Source: Onchocerca volvulus
Taxonomy: Eukaryota; Nematoda; Chromadorea; Rhabditida; Onchocercidae
Assembly: GCA_000499405.2 (NCBI GenBank)
Contig: HG738140.1
Span: 6,618,158-6,682,157, forward strand
Length of the DNA: 64,000 bases
Reading direction: 5' to 3'
Under the pieces are notes generated by a model. That model saw only the letters and a list, made by a program, of their open reading frames with translations, had not been told where the DNA came from and made no database searches. This document shows, piece by piece, positions 50,174-64,000 of the stretch. Position numbers and translations under genes: made by a program. The first letter of the stretch is position 1. Each line of letters starts with the position of its first letter.

Positions 50174-53100
50174 GTCAGTTTACTTAACGTTTCGTTCTTT
50201 GAGTGCAAATAATTGTATTCATAAGAAGAATTTAGATTTTCGTAAAATCATTTGGTAGTTTTGGTTAGAAAAACATATATATAAAGATAAATAGACAAAT
50301 ATTGCACTTTCCGCTTTTTTCTTTTTTCCCCTAAACTTTGCACAAATTGCACTTTGCAATATATGTAATTTGCAAGTTTTTCATCTTACATTTCATTATT
50401 TGAATATATTCCTTTTGCAAATCATTAGAAAGATAGTTGGCTTTGACATACAATTCTCGTTGCAAAATGTAGAGAGACATTGGAATCATTTCAGGCAAAA
50501 AGTATTATTTTATTACGGATCATAATTCCACATGTATCTTACTTTTTTGCTGAGTGCCTGAAAAATATCCTTATTTTTCTGATAGGCTTTTTTCATCTAT
50601 CTTGATTATTAGGGTTCGAGAAGTTTAGCATGACCTATAGAGGAAAGCTAACTATGAAAAAAGAATTGTTTCTTTCGAGATCATCTTCGAACGATATGAT
50701 AGAAGGAATGATTCCGGTCGAAAGAAAGATTGATGAAAAGAATAGATGAAATAAGGATATTAAAAGAGAGGGAAGTTGTAAAGCCATCTATAATATTATT
50801 TATCTTCACAGATAAATATATTCAAAAAAATATATTGATATTTATCTGAAGAAGGTTTCTTCAATATAAACGTAATTTTCAGACAGATTTACTTCATTCC
50901 TTGAAATGAGCAGATTTTATTTTTCTAGTAGGACTAGAAATGAGCCTTCTTCTATTCTGCAAAATTTTTGCCTTCAAAATGTGAAATTTATCCTTTATTC
51001 ATTGAAAGATACGCTACTAAAACTTGCCAATTGGAATGTTGGATTGAAATATGCAAATGTTCAGCGTGACAATAGTATTATGCAATAGATGTTCTTCATT
51101 CCTTGAAGTTGTGTTATCCGTTGTTCGATATAATTCGCACGCTTCATTGCATTTTTTTCTTTTTTTCTTTTTTTGAAATGGTAATTATTCGGTCGTAAGG
51201 TATCTGCTCGTAGTAGAAGTATTAGGTTACCGTCGCCAAGAGCTAAAACCTTCACCTGGGTGTTCAAAATCGCTTAAAATCATTAATTCCCTCTCTAATG
51301 TCTCGTCGTTTCTTTAACCCCGTTCTTCTTTCTCATCTCTTTTTTCTCTTCTGTTCTTGTATTTGTTGGTTAAATAAGGAGAGGAAAAAGAGGTGAAATC
51401 TTTAGCTTTCTTTAAAAAAAAAAAGTTGAGAAAGAAATGGAAGGAAAAATGAGTTACGATTTGCCCTTTTCAGCATCATCTTCCCTTCCTTATTTCCTTT
51501 CTTAGCCTGTGTCATCTCCCGCGTTCATCCCTGTTCATCCTTTCTCTAATATTTTTGTTCCGGTGAATTTAGGTGTTGGGGATGTTTGCTTGCCACCAGC
51601 CTTGGTACCCTGGTACCATTGTTTGCAATAAAATTTAGAAAATGAGAAAATGAATGAAATGATGAGAGAGATGAAGGAAAAAGTAAGCACAGATGGTGGA
51701 AAAAAAATTGGCTAAAATTAAGAACAGATGAAAATAATATAAAATAATACAGAAGTAAAAGCATATTTAATTTTATTATCTAATGTCGGGTAGTATTGTT
51801 ATTATTATTATTTTTCTTTTCATAAATTTTCATTTGATGATATTGATTAGTATCGGCAAAAAAAAAAAAATTTCCCTTTCTTTCTTTTTTTTTATCTCTA
51901 TGCATGAATATGTTGAGGAAATAAGATAGTGATAAAAGATTTGTTGAAATAAAATGATATTACCGCTTTTGACACATTCTTTTTTTTTTTGAATATTTTA
52001 ACATTTTTAATGATAACGGATATCCTTTAGCAACAATGACTAAGCAAGACGTTCATCGTTCCGTTGATTGATGGAGTGGATTAAGGAAATTGTCGAAAAC
52101 GGATGTATGTATTATTGAGCCATCTGATAGTAGCAAAAATATTAATAATCGTATATATATATATATATAATTTTGAAATCAAAAAATATCACTAGCCATA
52201 AGAATATTATGGACCATCAACGTGATCTAATTCAAAATGTTAACTTTGTTTGAAGGACACCAAATTTTTATAGGTGTTAGTGTAGTTTCGTAGTAAAAGT
52301 AATAGTAGGTGGTAATACTCGTATAAATGTCAAGTAAATGACAATTTCTTTTTTTCTTTGTGTTGGATCATAGTAATTTGCATAGTAATCAGTCAGAAAA
52401 CATTTGTCTGAAGCAATCTAGAAATGATGTATTTTTAACTTCTCAATAGGCAACAATTCAGGAAGGAAAAAGATAGTAATTTTGGAAGTATAAAATAGTT
52501 GTACAATCATGATATATATCATACTGTGAACTGTGTGAGGTCCAAACAAAAGCCAATAACGGGTTGACACATTCTTTTCAACTTTTTTTTTTCTTTTTTT
52601 TTTTCGACAGTTCACTTTTGTGCCTACAAACCCTTCTGACCCTGTCTTCGATAGGCGACAAGATGGAATACGAAAAGATAATAGGTATCGGTAGATACGA
52701 CAACACAAAATCTGTAACAAATAAATGCTGATTTACATAACAATTGTTGCGAAGTGAGGGATGATGAGGAAAAGGCCACACACGAGAACTTTTATGAAAA
52801 ATTTGATATTTTGAGTGTTTTTTTAGAACTGGAAAAAAGAAATTTCCTTTTATCTCCAACTTCTCCTTTAATTATGTAATATTTGCCTTTTAGTTAGTAC
52901 CCCTCAAAAAAGGGAAGATAAAGAAGAATGAATGCCGAAATTACCTTTTTTTATGTTTTTTTTTTTTAAGTTGCTTCTTTTTTTTTTACCTTCTGTTGCA
53001 ATTCCCTATGTTGCCAGATAGTTAGCTATAAATTGTTGCTGAAAGGATATTTTGCAAGCATTATAACTGCAAACTTTGAAATTTACAAAAAGTATGAAAT

Positions 53101-54162
53101 TTAAAAATTCCAACGCCATTGTTGAAATTTGCAAAACTACTTATTCATTTCAATGAAACCGCCAAACGCTGTTATTGCTTCTAAATATAGTTACATATAG
53201 TAGATGATAGTTTAAGACATATGACTTGGAAATATGATATATGAATTTATTCGATCTTAATTTGTATTTTTGATTCATTTAATCTTTGTTGGTTCATCAG
53301 TTAGTTAGTTTAGGTGACATATAGAACTATCGAGCTATACCTGTTTCACGTTATCGGACACATCATCTTATTTCATGATTTAATTTTCGTAATTTTACAA
53401 ATATCTTATTGGTTAAATAAAATTAAGATCATATCATGGAAAAAAAAGAAGAAAAAAACTTCCAAATTGAACAAAACAAGTCAGAAATCAGCAGTAATCC
53501 GTCAATTCCCGCTGTCAGTAGCCAAATATCATTCCGACTTTCAAATTTTCATTCCGGATTTTCATAGTTGCTGATATTTATTATAAATTCTGTGTTAAAA
53601 ACGTTTTCCTTTGTTACCGATTACCGCAGCTGCTATGATGATGAGAAATGCGCTAAAAAATTGAAGGGCATTTGGAAAAATGTCGTCGTGACAATACCAG
53701 TAATAGTACCAATCGTTGCCACATGTTGCTGGTGACACGAGACCTCCCCTGGTGGATAGACTTAAAACAAATTTTCTACAATAACAACCAAAAAAAAGAG
53801 AAAAAAAAATGGGGATTTTTTCATCCTTTCCTTTTTTTTTTAAGCATTAGTTATTTAATCACATTAATATTTTGTTCATTCTTTTTCTTTTTTCCTTTTT
53901 TTTTTTTTTTTAATTTAAAGAATTACAAAAAAAAAAAAAAAAAAAAAAAAAACTTTTTCTTGATTTGTCTCATTGTTATTAAAGTAAGAGAAAGCACTTC
54001 TTCATTAAGAAAAGGGAAGCCGAAGACAAAGGATTTTTTTTTTATTTCTTCTTTTTTAAGTTTCACGAAATTGACTGGTTGGAAAAAAAGACACTGATAA
54101 GATAACAATAGAGGAAAGGTGATGAAACAATGGAAGATATACAAATACTTATTGATTAAAAT

Positions 54163-54194
54163 TGTATGTATGTGTGTGTATGTATGTATGTATG
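54163..54194 (+). repeat. TATG/TG microsatellite
   Basis: An imperfect (TATG)n run with an internal TG run. Confidence 0.85.
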
Positions 54195-54733
54195 ATTGTG
54201 ATAACTAAAATGTAGATTTTGCATTTGCATTAAATATTTGAAAAATTCCAAAATTTTAATTGGAAGGGAGAAGTAATTGGGATTTATAAAATGAGGGACA
54301 ACTGGAATGATAAAGAGATGAAAAAAGGACAAAAAAAAAGGCGAAAAATATATTTACATATATCTAATGATTATTTTACTCTTAAAAATTGTTACCAGTT
54401 TGTTTACAAATACTTCTTGAAAATGCTATGAATTGAAGAATATTGACAACTAACAGTTAATATCTAAAGCACTGAAACATTTTTAAAAAAAAAAGCAAAT
54501 TATTAAGTGAAATTGTGATTCCAAAAGTGTATAAAATTTCATCATTTTTCATTTTGCGATATATTTAAAATACTTAAATTTAATTTTTCAACTTTGATAT
54601 TTAAATTCAGATCCTATATGTATATATATACACACTAATTATCTGTATGATTATTAATAACGATAATCTTTAATCTCTGTATATGTATACATATCGAAAT
54701 GATTGGTTTAGCTTCATCAAAGTGAAATTTCAG

Positions 54734-54837
54734 AAGGGTTAGAGTTTAGAGGTAGGGAAAACAAAAATCGTACAAATTATATCAATTCGGCTCCAGCAAT
54801 TGACATTGAATGTACAAAAGCTTGTCCAAGCTTGTAG
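54734..54837 (+). CDS. Weak candidate terminal exon
   Basis: Behind the acceptor AAATTTCAG, this piece is open in phase 1, the phase left by the last cyclin D exon, for about 33 codons up to TAG. It encodes text such as NYINSAPAIDIECTKACPSL. Composition is less AT-rich than its surroundings. The IDIECT portion loosely recalls the C-terminal hydrophobic-Asp-Cys-Thr stretch of vertebrate cyclin D, but this is thin evidence, and the intervening second-fold exons are missing. Confidence 0.2.
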
Positions 54838-56907
54838 CTCAGACATCCGGGTATAAAATGGCATATGATAATTTATATGCACATGCTTATATTATAAAAT
54901 AAAAAGTATACAATTGACCAAACATTAGAATTTAAAATGTCAATGTTATTTTTTTGTATCTGATAGCCTAATTTTCTCCACATAGACGCCAAAAAAAAAT
55001 TATATGTCAAATATTTGAAGCAGATATATTTCACAGTTAGTAAAACAAAAAAAATATTTAATTCATTCGTAAAAAAGACAAATATTAAATTTTTATTTTT
55101 TTTCCTCCTTTTTTATAAAGTTTTTATAAAAATATAGTATCATTGATTTGTTATGCTTTTTTCTTTTTTTTTTTTTATTAGCTTAATATTATCATTTCCA
55201 TTCATTTCTTGTTCTTTTCCTTTTTTTTTTTTCGTTAATTCTTTGGTTCTAAAAAATTTAATTCATTTAATTTTAAAAAGTCTTGATTTCTTTTTAAAAT
55301 TATTAGGGTGGGGTAAAGAAGTAATTTGGTCGCTGAGGGAAAAAAAAAATTGGGTGATGAGAGGTGAATGAAAGCAGAGTAGAGTTTATGATTGCATCAA
55401 AATTTCTTCCTTAATCTGTGATTAAAATCAAACAAAACCCGAAAAGTTTCTTCTTCGCCTTTTTCTTTTCTTTGTTACATACCGATTGATTACCAGTTTA
55501 AGACTGATGTATGCATCAACACAGACACATACACATATCATTTGAAAATTTCAATTTATGTGATAAAAATTGAAAAGAAAAAAAAGATAATTTTTCGATT
55601 AACTTCAGTTGATTATTTTTAATTAATAATCGCCATTTATTTAATTATTAATTAATAATCATTGTTTAGTTTAATTAGTGATACTGATAGCAGTGATAAT
55701 CTATATAATTTTGAAATGTAAGATTAACGCTTATTTCGTTTATTTCGTAACATTTAAAGCCATAATGACAGAAACTTAAATTCCTCATTATTTATTGGTA
55801 CGAAATTTCAAAAATGTTGAAATTTTTGAATTATAAATAAAATCCATTAAGCTTAACAGTACTGAAAGTAGCAGTTATAGTAGTAGTAGTGATAAAGTGT
55901 GACAAGCTGCGCAGCTTCCGTTTTTTTTTCCTCCCGATTCTTCTGTTTCCTTGTAAAATTGTAATAAATTTCTTCTTTGTTCATTAGGCAAAATGGTGTA
56001 GAAAAAATAGCAGTAAGCAGTAGTAACAGTAGTAGAAATTTGTAGGAGTGAATCGGGAGATGTCAGATTTGAAAAAGTTAATATATTAGAAATGTATATT
56101 ATTTATGTACATGTATGTTCGCAAGCATAATATAAGATTAAAAGTTAGCATTTGTTGCTAAAAGAGAAAAAGAAAGATGAGGACATTAATATTATTTAGC
56201 TATTAATAAGGAAAAGAAGGAGGAAAAAAGTTTAGGAAATCTTTGATCACTCTACTACATGATTGATCAAATTTTTGAAGAAGAAAAAGAGAAGTAGTCA
56301 ATAATAGTCGTAAAAAGAGGGAGACAAGAAATGAGTTAAAATTTTGGTATAATGAATCAAAATTTTCGTTATTTAATTATCCATTGTTTATATGAGAAAG
56401 ATTGCGATGAATTTCAAAAATTGAAACAGTTGATAATTCTTTTGATTGATTAATTAGATTAGATTAGATTAATTATTTAATTCGCTATGCATTTTAGTTC
56501 CTTCTTTTGAGATAATTTTTGTTAATTTCGGATTTTAAATAATTATTCTTCATTAGGATGAAAAAGTGAAATTATTCTTTTCCATATTTTATTAAATATT
56601 TTTACCATGAATCCATAATATTCATTCTTGCATCGTCATGAGAAAAGACTCCTGTTTACTAATGAATTATTCTAAGCTGGTGAGAAAGTTGAGGGATAGA
56701 ACTGAAATGTTTGAATATCACTTTATCTTTAGTCTTTATCTGTTACATGATCTTTCTCAACTGTCTTTTTATTAAAATTTCTTTAAAAATCATTTTTTCT
56801 TTTCACCAATAATTGAAACTTGCAAATGAGGAAGAAAAGAGATAAAATTGTCATTGTCAAAACAAAATAAAATTCATATATATTTTATGCAACGACAATA
56901 TCACTAC

Positions 56908-56934
56908 ATCATTATCATCATCATCATCATCATA
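56908..56934 (+). repeat. ATC microsatellite
   Basis: A short run of ATC triplets, with similar CAT/TTATCA runs near 56995-57015. Confidence 0.85.
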
Positions 56935-57633
56935 TCACCAAAAAAGAAATACAAATCACTTATAATATTATACAGTGGTAAGATCATTGTATTATTATCA
57001 TTATCATTATCATCTTCACTCAACGATTTACCGCCTTGAAGTGCATGACCTTGAATAATTTGCCGTCCACTTGCTGTTGTATTCGTTAAATGGCATGCAT
57101 GGTATATATTCATTCAACTTGCTCTAATAACCTTGTCAAATGGTTAATATCATTAAGCGATTACTGAATTCAACTATGAATAACCATTTAGAAGATTACG
57201 CTATTCATTTGATAACAGTCTGAAATAATAAGTGATAGAGAGTATTATGAATGTGAATGATAGTAACAGCTGTTAAGTAATGCTAATTCACTAGTTATTC
57301 TACTACTGATGCTAGTAGTAATAGTAGTACAACTAGTAATAAATAGTAAATGGTCTGTTATAAAGAGAAGTGGTAAAAAGTTATTCGGTAATATTTCTTT
57401 TAATATCACGGTAATATTTCTTTATGATTTTTACCGAACATTACTTCATCTTTTGCTTTGTTCTTTTACATTTATGTTCGCCAGATAAATCCTATCGTCA
57501 TCTTTAGAAGGATATTTAATGACTTCTTTTTCAACGCATTTCTGATAGCATCCATACCGATAATAACAATAGCGAAAAGCCGATAGTATCATATATATAA
57601 AATCTAATTTTTTAGAAAAATCAAAGCAATAAT

Positions 57634-57660
57634 AATAGTAATAGTACTACTATTACTATT
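57634..57660. repeat. Perfect 13 bp inverted repeat from triplet runs
   Basis: AATAGTAATAGTA and its exact reverse complement are separated by one C. It lies in an area with many AGT/AAT triplets and probably arose from simple-repeat turnover. Confidence 0.8.
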
Positions 57661-57679
57661 CTAGTAGTAGTAAGTAGAT

Positions 57680-60600
57680 TCATGCTGCACCTGTCGCCAT
57701 AAGCCGTTTTTTCTCAACCTTCTGTTTCTTGAATGATTGAATGGAATGCTGTTGTCCTATGGATTTAAGCGAAGAAGATGAAGGAAGAAGAAAGACTGAA
57801 TTAACAAGAGGTCGGCATGAACAATGTATCCGATAATTCGAGAGGCGGCAGTTAATAAGAAACAATTGGAATGGGGATAATTAGCAGTGATTGTTTAAAA
57901 AGAAAGGATGAAAATCTCTTGAGGCTCATCAGCATCATCGTCATCATCATCATCAAATAATCATCTTCAGATTATTTAATGTGAATGAATCTCATTTTTC
58001 CAATTTCTTCTTCTTCCCGACATTTTCACTCATCATAGTGAGTAATGGATATGTGTTATATATATATATATATATATTTCTATCGGTATCTTTTAGAAGA
58101 ATGAATAGAACATTCGTTCATTCAGTCATTTATTTATTCACTCACACCAATTTGAGATGCTTAAATTTACCCTTATTTTACCTCATATGTTATCCGTTTC
58201 TTTCGTTTTTACCTCCAGCTATAGCTTTGAAGATTCCGAAATATCATTTCATCTGAAAACATTACGAATAATTTCTTGACTCATCTGTCACTTTATGTTG
58301 AATTTCAAAAATCAGATAGATGAATTGAAAATGAAATTAACAAAAATCTCTTCATCAACAATTGAAATAATTATTTGAAGCAATTAGTGGAATAAATGAA
58401 ACAAAAAAAAGGAAAAAAAAAAGCCGAAATAATGGTTTACATTGAATGGCACAACAGTTAAAATTTTTAAAATTACGACTAATTTTTCCATCCATTCAAT
58501 GAGATGAATTTAGTTATACTACTTGTTAACATCGATTTAGTAATTCATGCACAAATTTTAATTGACATGAATGTTTACCAATATTCATATGTGGTTATCC
58601 AAAACTTCATTGAAATATTTGTTACCTGAAAAAAAAATTATAAAAAAATTCAGCTTTAAATTATCATAAAGATATTCATTCCAAGAATATCTTAATTTAA
58701 ATCAAATAAATAATTAAACAAGTTTGCTCAAATTTTAACGAATTAATTTTACTTTTAATGTCAACTCTTCCTCGACAATAATGTTATGTTTTAGCAAAAG
58801 TTTGTCATAGTCAAATATAGAATCGGAACTACTCTTACCATGTATCAGAGTGCGTTTTCGGTTCCTATTTAATCTATATTTGCATGTGAGATTAGAGTAA
58901 TTTTAGCATAAATCCAGTAGAGTACTTTCAAGTGTTTGTGACGTAAGTACACGAACTAACGAACAGATTTGGTAATTACTTCATGAGCAAATAACCGTAA
59001 AATTATGCCATAATTTTCATTAACTCAATCATACCCTTACTGTTAATATCTTTTAGCCATAATCTTCTCCTAAAGTACGATATGATGCATTTGAGCTGTA
59101 TTTTGACCCATGATTACCGGAACTTAAATATATAGCTGGCAGAAATTATCTCAAAAAATTTGGTAGATTTAAATATTTTATAATTTTTATTATATTTTAT
59201 GTATTTTAGAGACTACAGTAATCCTGAAAAAAATAATTTGTTCGATCATTTTTACATATAGCAGATAATTTTTCATTTATTGGATTAAATCATTCAAATT
59301 CGATGAGTTGCAAGAATTATAGCTTAATTTTCAATTTTTGTGTCATCGTAATATTCCCGCACAAAAATTGTCCTTGAAGTCCTTAGCAGATTTTAAAATA
59401 GAAGGAATTTTACCTTGCTTAGATTATAATTGAGATATATCAAAGGTAAAAAAAAAAAAGAAAATTCGAAGTAGTTCGTATCTATGGATTTTTTGGCAAA
59501 GATGAGTACTGTATCCGAAGCACCTGGCAAATCCTTTGATTTTTTTATTTGTTATTTCTTTAAGCCTCCGAAACTAGTTTTCAGCATCAGTTTTTTCTAA
59601 GGCTATAATTTTAGAATAAAGGTCATTTGTTTTATTGAAATATAACAAATATATGTATATTTAAATATATGCGCTGCTACATTTTGTCTAAATTTTTCCA
59701 GTCTAAGACTAGTAGTGGTAGCAGCTGTTTTCGTAATTTGTCAATACAAACGACGCGTGAAAATCACCATGAAAAATCACCGCCTGTTGAGACTAAAAAA
59801 AGAACTTTTTTTTTTTTTTTTTTTAATAGATGTTCTAAAAAATATTTTACGTTGAAAAATATATGGTAAAACGTAACTGATAACATGAAACCAATCAGTT
59901 TTACTTTTTTAACTTAAAATTTATTTCCGCTAACTTAATTTTTTTCTTTTGTTAAAAAGTAATATTTTGGTAACTGATAAAATTCTGATATTTTGTTAAA
60001 CATTGTCAGAAGTGAAAATGTTTGCAAAAAGCAACATCCTTTATTATCTTTTATATCAATTTACATTATATAATGAAATATCTAGTGAATGAAATTTACT
60101 AATTAATTAGTTGCTTAATTATTTGATCATATCTAATGATTTCATATTCCTGACTATTAAAAATCTGATCGAAAAGGTCATAAAATCGTACTGATAATTT
60201 TTTATTCTGGCTGTTAGAACCTGTTTTAAAGAGGTAAATTTCGAGTTAATAGTTGAAGGGATTAATTCATTTTTCAAGTAAGATTTTTTCAAATCAAATT
60301 TTTGTTCGAAAACAAAGAATGTGATGATGATTAGTGATCGAGTAGTGATTGGTAGTAGTGAGTGGTTGGTTGTTCGGATTGATAGGCATCGAATTCGGAA
60401 GGAGAAATAGCGGAGAGGATTTTTCATTTTTCCTTCTATTGCTGCTTCATCGTCAGAATTCGATGAAATATGAGTACCTGAACAAACTTTTTTTTTTCCG
60501 ACTTTAAAAAGACTGAAAGTGGACAGTTTGATAAATTGAAAAAGTTAAAACGGCTGGTTACAATCTGGTCAGATTTTTGCCGCCTTCTTTAGTTATTCAC

Positions 60601-63600
60601 GTCCTTCGATTTTGTTGACATAAACAAACTATTTTTAGGAAATGACAATTTTTCATATAATTAAAGATTGAGATGAAAAAGAAGGTAATTCAAATACCAT
60701 AAAGCAAACAAAATAAGCAAATATAATTTGCCATGTTGCAAATTCACCGATGCAATAAATTTATTCCTGAAAACGTCGCCTGCATTATATCAATTTCTCG
60801 ACTCGGCTCATTTTTCTTATAATAATAATAGGAAAGAAAAGAATTTCATAAATAATCGTATAAATACTTTCAGAAAATTTCAAACATGGCAAATTCTTTA
60901 AACTTTAAAAAGAAAAATTAATTTATATTATTATCTTAATAAATAGACAATATTCATAACGTATTTAGTGAAGATTCCATATCATAATTCCTTCAAGATA
61001 TTATCTTCAAGATTTGTTAATCAATATAATGATAATGATTTTTGTGGAATATTAATTGAATCTGATGATTTCATATCATCATTTTATGGAATCATTAGTT
61101 GCAATTAATACTTTCTGCTATAAAATAACGTAATTGCAACAAAAACTTAATGACTTTTATATAAATTTTAAGTATAACATTTAGCAATTTATAAGTTCAA
61201 GGGTAGTATTAATGTTAGTAGTTAACAGTGCGTAATAATATAATTTTATTGAATTTCTTCATCGATTTATATGCAAAAGTCAGAAGAAATAATAAAACGA
61301 AACAGATATATTCATTATCTGAGAAGGTAAAAATATAAAACGAAGCAATAAATTCGTTCAAGTAATTGTTATAACTATTTACTATCAGATAGAATATTTT
61401 GCAACATACATTTTAATAGCTTCCATAGTTGTGTTTCATTAACAAAGGAAATAATTTGGTTCATGGGAAATTTCATTTAAAAAAAATCATTAAATTGTCT
61501 ATGACAGTTTTACTCATTAATTCCATCTTTATTCTGATCTGATTTCTACATAGCGCAAAATTGAGCATCAAATAGCGGGCAGTAATATTCAATTTCAGAG
61601 AATTTTTCCCTCCGAAAAATTTCCAGTTTTTGCATAAATTCGGGAAAATTTCTAGTTTTTGTATAAATTTACCCGTTTAAGAAATTCAAGTTTTGACTTC
61701 CATTATCATTTTTGTCTCTTGACAGCTTTGGATAAGTTGGTTGATGATGATAGTGATAATAGTAGACGAAAATTTGCCGCTTTTTCTATATATATGTCAG
61801 TGATGAAGGTGAAAAGAATGGAAAGAGGAATTAGTGAAAAATGAAATGTCCTTGGATCTTTATCGCCTTTTTTTTTCCGGAAAACTGGAAGCAATATAAT
61901 GCGATATAATGATTATCATTATCATATAATAAATATAATATGATACGATATATATCTATATAATAATGTTAATACATTGATTTATATGAATTATACTCTT
62001 CTGTTAGGATGAAAAATATTTTTGCGAAATATTACGAAGGAGAAAGAATTATTGGTGAAATTAAAACAATACATTTACATATGTTTTATTATTATAATAA
62101 ATGAACAGTATCTAAACAAAACACTAAACATATTGTTATCAAATTTTGTAACATATGTTTCACCAGAAAATGGTACAAGGGATGATATGATATAATGATT
62201 GAAGCAAGTTATAAACAATCTAAAAATTTTTTCATGAATTTAATTTTTTCATTTATTGCTTAAAATTTATTATAATTGAACAATTGCTATATTGTTTTTG
62301 TTGAATGTTCAAAATTCTTTTTTATAATTTGATGATTTTTTTTTTTTGTTTTGTTGTTTGTTTTTTTCTGAATAGATCTTCAATATATTTAGTGGTGATA
62401 TGGAAATTTTTAGCAATATTAATTTTGATAAAATTAATAATTAGCTTATATCTTTTAAAAAAGACAAAAGATTACATTTTCATCATGTGATTACGTACGT
62501 ATACATGGACGCACATGTATATATGTACTAAGTGTAATAATTGTTTTAATTTGTATATAAGCATCAAAATTTTGCTACTTTTACTTTACTACCAATAACC
62601 TATGATATAAATTGAAAATTTTATGATTTCCTTTCCTTCTAACAGCATATGAAATGATTCGTTCGTCTCATTAATTTGACGGAAAAATGATTCGTCGTTT
62701 TATGTTACAAGCAATTATTAGAGAATATCCAATGAAATAATTCGTTCACCTATGAAATCTGATGAGATGAAAGATCTGTTGTATTGTGTGGGATACGATA
62801 AAATAGAAAGAAGAAAAAAATTAGGCATTCTGTTGCCCGCATTATGACTATTGCATCATTTCTTTTTTTTCAACTTCCAAACAGAATATGATGATGTAGA
62901 AGGTGACGAAGGATGGGAAGAGAAGAGTTGGTAAAGATGGAGGTGACATTTGATGGATTCAGAAAAAAGGAGAAAATTTGGTCAGGTCAACTGATGGATA
63001 TTCCCGGTGCTTCTTCCTTTTTATCCTCTTTTCCAATCATTTTCCCTGCTATTTCTTTTCTCTCTTGCAAACGCAATAGTATCCAAAGCCAACTGATCAC
63101 TGACCACCGCCTGAGAGTAACGAACAGACCAAACTGAATGGATCAAACATCTTGCGAAGATGAAGAAAGAAAAAAATTGCCGGCTAAAAAAAAGGGGTCG
63201 ATAATTGAGGAAAATTATGAAAATGCTTAGAAGTGACTAAATTTGAACTTAAACTTTTTTTTTTTTGAAAATTTACCCACAGTTTTATGAATTTCCGAAT
63301 TTTGTTCCGTATTTTTGTGAAACATTGTGAAATTTGGATTAGAAAGTGAAATTATATATTTTAGATTAGAAAATTAGATTGAAACTTGATGAGCTTAACT
63401 TAAGCCGAGATTCTATATTTCGTTAATCATATATCTGACTGATATTAAACCAATGAATCTTTCCGCTTGTTTGTTTCAAATCAATCATACAATTTAGTTG
63501 ATAATTCCATTGGGATATCATCACCATCCATTGGTATATTATCATACTTCTTGGCTAAATAGCATATAACATAAATTTTATCAGCATATCCTATAAATCT

Positions 63601-64000
63601 AAATTATATATCAATTCATATAGAAGAGGAGAAAAGAAAAGATGAATTGAATTAAGGAATTGCCGAATGATCTTTGTATTTAGAAATTTTTGAATTTAAA
63701 AAGTAAAAATTAATAAGCAATTTGCACATAAAATGCATTGAAGTAATAAGATATATGACACAATAATTTGCCAGATTCTAGGGAATTTGGGAAGAGGTTG
63801 AACTCACAGCAGGAGATTATTCTTGATAGCAGTAGTTAGTATCATAAGGTTAGCAATAATAGGTAAATAAAAGTCCATAGTTTATCTCTCGATACTCGGA
63901 TATACTTCATATGATACATATCATATACTAAGTCGATTAATAGACAATTTAGCTCGAAAAAAGAAAGAGGAAAAGGGAACAATAAGTTAAGATTAAGATT
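57680..64000. other. AT-rich right end without a recognised gene
   Basis: No gene is recognised. Open frames on either strand, such as the minus frame at 60119-60427 and the plus frame at 62913-63137, have no splice context or motif. One exon-like piece lies at 59699-59792. Confidence 0.45.
59699..59792 (+). CDS. Weak candidate internal exon
   Basis: After the acceptor TTTTTCCAG, the frame TCT AAG ACT AGT encodes SKTSSGSSCFRNLSIQTTRE and then ENHHEKSPP up to a possible donor GTTGAG. Codon use is more balanced than in the surrounding sequence. It cannot follow the last cyclin D exon directly, because phase 1 would give an immediate stop. The parent gene is unknown. Confidence 0.2.

Larger units (their letters stand above)
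50174..57679. other. Downstream of cyclin D: large intron or intergenic sequence
   Basis: This stretch should hold the rest of the cyclin D gene if its introns are short, but I find no exon encoding the second cyclin fold. It contains simple repeats, including T and A runs at 53896-53952, TATG repeats at 54163-54194 and ATC triplets at 56908-56934. Two open pieces behind good acceptors are phase-compatible with the last cyclin exon: 50882-51088, with no cyclin similarity, and 54734-54837. Confidence 0.45.

Noticed and set aside
50882..51088. Open piece behind TTTTCAG, in phase with the last cyclin D exon
   Set aside because: It does not resemble a cyclin second fold and contains a second competing acceptor; at most an alternative exon.
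53672..54097. 141-codon open frame
   Set aside because: It runs through T and A homopolymers and encodes Phe and Lys runs; this is chance in low-complexity sequence.
57680..57865. Minus strand frame with Ser- and Lys-rich C-terminus
   Set aside because: It begins at a non-ATG codon and no acceptor or partner exon is evident.
60119..60427. 102-codon minus strand open frame
   Set aside because: No recognisable domain, no neighbouring exons and ordinary AT-rich composition.

Overview
The window is nuclear DNA of a nematode, most likely a filarial parasite; I cannot name the species. The reasons are a very AT-rich background, many small exons separated by AT-rich introns with TTTCAG-like acceptors, protein sequences of nematode type, and a fragment of a nematode-like 28S rRNA. 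Every confidently recognised gene reads on the + strand.

Layout. Positions 1-520 hold a decayed Helitron Rep/helicase fragment (minus strand). Positions 1017-1798 hold a candidate four-exon gene for a small secreted protein (minus strand). Next come two tandem malic enzyme genes: copy A (2321-8181) and copy B (11913-18624). They share almost every exon boundary but their introns have diverged completely. Copy A carries a 28S rRNA pseudogene in one intron. Copy B carries a solo LTR placed four bases inside one intron, and tandem duplications in three successive introns. At 20474-20771 lies a minisatellite of about 37 bp units. A mitochondrial-type alanyl-tRNA synthetase gene with about 18 exons occupies 21600-27992.

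From 27993 to 48291 I find no gene. This 20 kb holds simple repeats, a three-copy 146 bp tandem repeat, two strong hairpins and a few GC-richer islands. A D-type cyclin gene starts at 48292. Five exons are clear, up to 50173, and they cover the long N-terminal region and the first cyclin fold. I could not find the exons for the second fold. From 50174 to 64000 I see low-complexity AT-rich sequence with a few weak exon candidates.

How the genes relate. Malic enzyme oxidatively decarboxylates malate; in parasitic nematodes the mitochondrial form feeds malate dismutation. The alanyl-tRNA synthetase probably charges mitochondrial tRNA-Ala. The cyclin D gene is a G1 cell-cycle regulator. Nothing suggests that these genes form an operon or a joint pathway, apart from the malic enzyme pair, which is a tandem gene duplication. 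All exon coordinates come from reading splice signals and codon phase by eye.
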